From positions 1-63,442 of the forward strand of contig JASUTE010000008.1 of NCBI GenBank assembly GCA_030445745.1: a DNA stretch of 63,442 bases, given 5' to 3'. Numbering within the stretch: the first letter of the stretch is position 1; each line of letters starts with the position of its first letter. Below the pieces are notes generated by a model. The model was not told the origin of the DNA. It was given only the letters and a program-made list of their open reading frames with translations, and searched no databases. The position numbers and the translations under genes were made by a program. Positions 62,147 through 63,442 of this stretch are shown piece after piece. The DNA comes from Candidatus Cloacimonadota bacterium. Lineage in GTDB: Bacteria; Cloacimonadota; Cloacimonadia; Cloacimonadales; TCS61.

Positions 62147-63120
62147 AATATCTGAAATTCCTTTTTATCTTTATTTTTTTTCACTTCTATATCTTTATTT
62201 AAATTATAGTTTTTGCCATAGCTAACTATAGCCTTTTCAGCTGCTTTGTTGTTGTAGTCCAAAAGTATCGAAGCAGCTAGTTCAATTTCGTTATCATCGG
62301 GATATTTATTAAATTGCAAGACTCCCAAAGGGCCGGGATATTCTTTGGTTTTAAGAACCACCTCATCTTCCACCATGTCGCTGAGACGTTTATTATCAGC
62401 AGAGGTTTTCCCAACTATTAATTTACAGTTTTCTGTAAGCCGGAAGTGCCTTCCTACCTTTAAAAATTGGATATTGCGCAAATTATATTGCTGATTCTGG
62501 ATAAGATCTTTTAAACGTTTGGAAAATACTTTATCGGTAAGTAAACAGCCGCCACCAGGACTTTGATAACCGTGTATTCCCCATTCTTTGGCCATTTCTA
62601 TTTGTTTGGAACGTCCGCGCCCCTGAAGAGCCAGCATTTTTTCTTTATCTACCCAGCCGGCCCGAATCGGTTTAGTATCTGGCAGCAATTTTTGGCTTAA
62701 CGGACGAATAATAATATCTTTTACTTTGCTAGCATTTCTAACAGCATTCATAGCATCGAATCTTTGCGACATAGGCCGTTGACCCAGCACTTCGCCAGAA
62801 ATTAGAAAAGCAGCATCATATTCCTCTAGAAGCTGGGCAGCTTTGGCAAACATAAGTCCGTGGCAGTCTATGCAGGGATTCATATTTTTGCCATAACCAT
62901 AGCGCGGGTTCAGCAGCATTTGCATATGCTCTTGGCTAATATCGTGTACATGCAGATCAATGCCAACCGCTGCAGCTGCTTCCAAAGCATTCTTGGCTGT
63001 AAAAAACGGTGTTTCAAAAAAAACTGGGATTACTTCATAACCCAATTTCTCCATATATTTCACACTCAACGTGCTGTCTAATCCGCCTGAAAACAGAGCT
63101 ATACATCTATTTTTATTCAT
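62143..63120 (-). CDS. PP-loop ATPase, ThiI/MnmA-like tRNA thiolation protein
   Basis: A 325-residue protein. The ATP-pyrophosphatase loop FSGGLDSTL (residues 10-18) and two cysteine-containing segments, MNPCIDCHGLMF (about residues 78-89) and SPGGGCLLTD, are typical of sulfur-transferring tRNA modifying enzymes related to ThiI and MnmA. The C-terminal ~100 residues form a helical/strand extension found in a group of uncharacterised homologs. I choose ATG 63,120 because AAGGAAGGTGATTTTT is directly upstream; an earlier start would add 34 residues without a ribosome site. The exact nucleotide modified cannot be told. Confidence 0.8.
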   Translation of the reverse strand: MNKNRCIALFSGGLDSTLSVKYMEKLGYEVIPVFFETPFFTAKNALEAAAAVGIDLHVHDISQEHMQMLLNPRYGYGKNMNPCIDCHGLMFAKAAQLLEEYDAAFLISGEVLGQRPMSQRFDAMNAVRNASKVKDIIIRPLSQKLLPDTKPIRAGWVDKEKMLALQGRGRSKQIEMAKEWGIHGYQSPGGGCLLTDKVFSKRLKDLIQNQQYNLRNIQFLKVGRHFRLTENCKLIVGKTSADNKRLSDMVEDEVVLKTKEYPGPLGVLQFNKYPDDNEIELAASILLDYNNKAAEKAIVSYGKNYNLNKDIEVKKNKDKKEFQIL

Positions 63121-63442
63121 AAAAATCACCTTCCTTAATAAAAAACTAAATTTTTTAGGAAGCAATCGCTGTGTCAATGAATAATGTAGTAGTTTCCCCG
63201 AAGTTTTTGGTTTGCACTGCATTTTTGAATGAAAATTGGTTTCAAAAATTCACCTGTCTAATTAAAGATGAATGGTTTGATGGATAAGCAAGCAAAAATG
63301 AAAAAATGTAAAATGTAAAATGTAAAATGAAAAATTATGCCCCGATATTTATTGGGCTTTCTTGTTTGGGAAATAACTAATATAAGTTTTGACCACGAAG
63401 TGGGCATCCCGCTGCAACTCTTACATTTTTCTCTTACGCTGG
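63121..63442. other. Intergenic end of the window
   Basis: No gene seen. It holds the presumed promoter of the PP-loop gene, a short tandem TGTAAAA x3 (63,307-63,327), and a weak hairpin GCCC ... GGGC followed by TTTCTTG (63,339-63,363), which might terminate a rightward transcript. Confidence 0.35.

Overview
The window looks like part of a chromosome from an anaerobic bacterium of the Fibrobacteres-Chlorobi-Bacteroidetes side of the tree, most likely a Cloacimonadota ('Candidatus Cloacimonas'-like). This is an inference. It rests on three secreted proteins ending in the same FlgD-like/type IX-style sorting tail (YPNPFNP ... SG[IV]Y[FL]Y ... LL or ML), large PEGA and FG-GAP secreted proteins, a gingipain-type C25 peptidase, a tiny AURKAIP1/COX24-type ribosomal protein next to HU, and moderately AT-rich DNA with good Shine-Dalgarno sites.

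The window has two halves. Bases 43,000-63,100 are compact housekeeping DNA: tRNA-Ala(GGC), rho, a U32 peptidase, a TPR-SPOR protein, mutS, a DUF523 gene, HU with the small ribosomal protein, a sugar nucleotidyltransferase with a B12-binding radical SAM protein, the C25 peptidase, tRNA-Pro(CGG), a complete FMN-riboswitch-controlled riboflavin operon (ribD-ribE-ribBA-ribH), a secreted endonuclease I, a metallo-beta-lactamase-fold hydrolase and a PP-loop tRNA-thiolation-like protein.

Bases 1-42,900 are accessory DNA full of mobile and defence genes. (i) 1-2,060: the end of an IS3-type transposase, a decayed AbiE toxin-antitoxin pair and a zinc-ribbon/TM2 protein. (ii) 2,900-10,210: two paralogous secreted PEGA plus formylglycine-generating-enzyme (FGE/C-type-lectin fold) proteins. 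Their C-termini carry the signature of diversity-generating retroelement (DGR) variable regions. Behind the first one lie what look like the first codons of a DGR accessory gene and of a DGR reverse transcriptase, cut off by an IS200-type element. (iii) 10,400-13,400: an AlbA_2 (Schlafen-like) regulator, a FISUMP fragment and a small secreted protein. (iv) 13,489-23,118: one leftward operon for a type I restriction-modification system (hsdM, ORF6N protein, hsdS, AlbA_2 protein, AbiEi antitoxin, AbiEii toxin with an in-frame stop, hsdR). (v) 23,400-36,400: a leftward mobile-element module with a serine recombinase, a HExxH VWA-like metallopeptidase plus MoxR AAA ATPase and several small unknown genes, a PD-(D/E)XK exonuclease paired with a Rad52-type annealing protein, a DUF3987 ATPase next to five GCGAATT repeats, a degenerate tyrosine-recombinase-like protein, a LAGLIDADG endonuclease directly behind a truncated terminase large-subunit gene, and an excisionase-type HTH protein. 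(vi) 36,400-42,900: dead transposases, a secreted FG-GAP protein and an unrecognised 562-residue protein beside tRNA-Ala.

The most interesting signal is the DGR footprint at 4,845-5,176 and 10,109-10,180: two diversified surface-protein genes that seem to have outlived their own retroelement. Next are two AbiE toxin genes broken independently, a tandem heptamer array in which most units carry a Shine-Dalgarno core, and a putative iteron cluster beside a replication-type ATPase.
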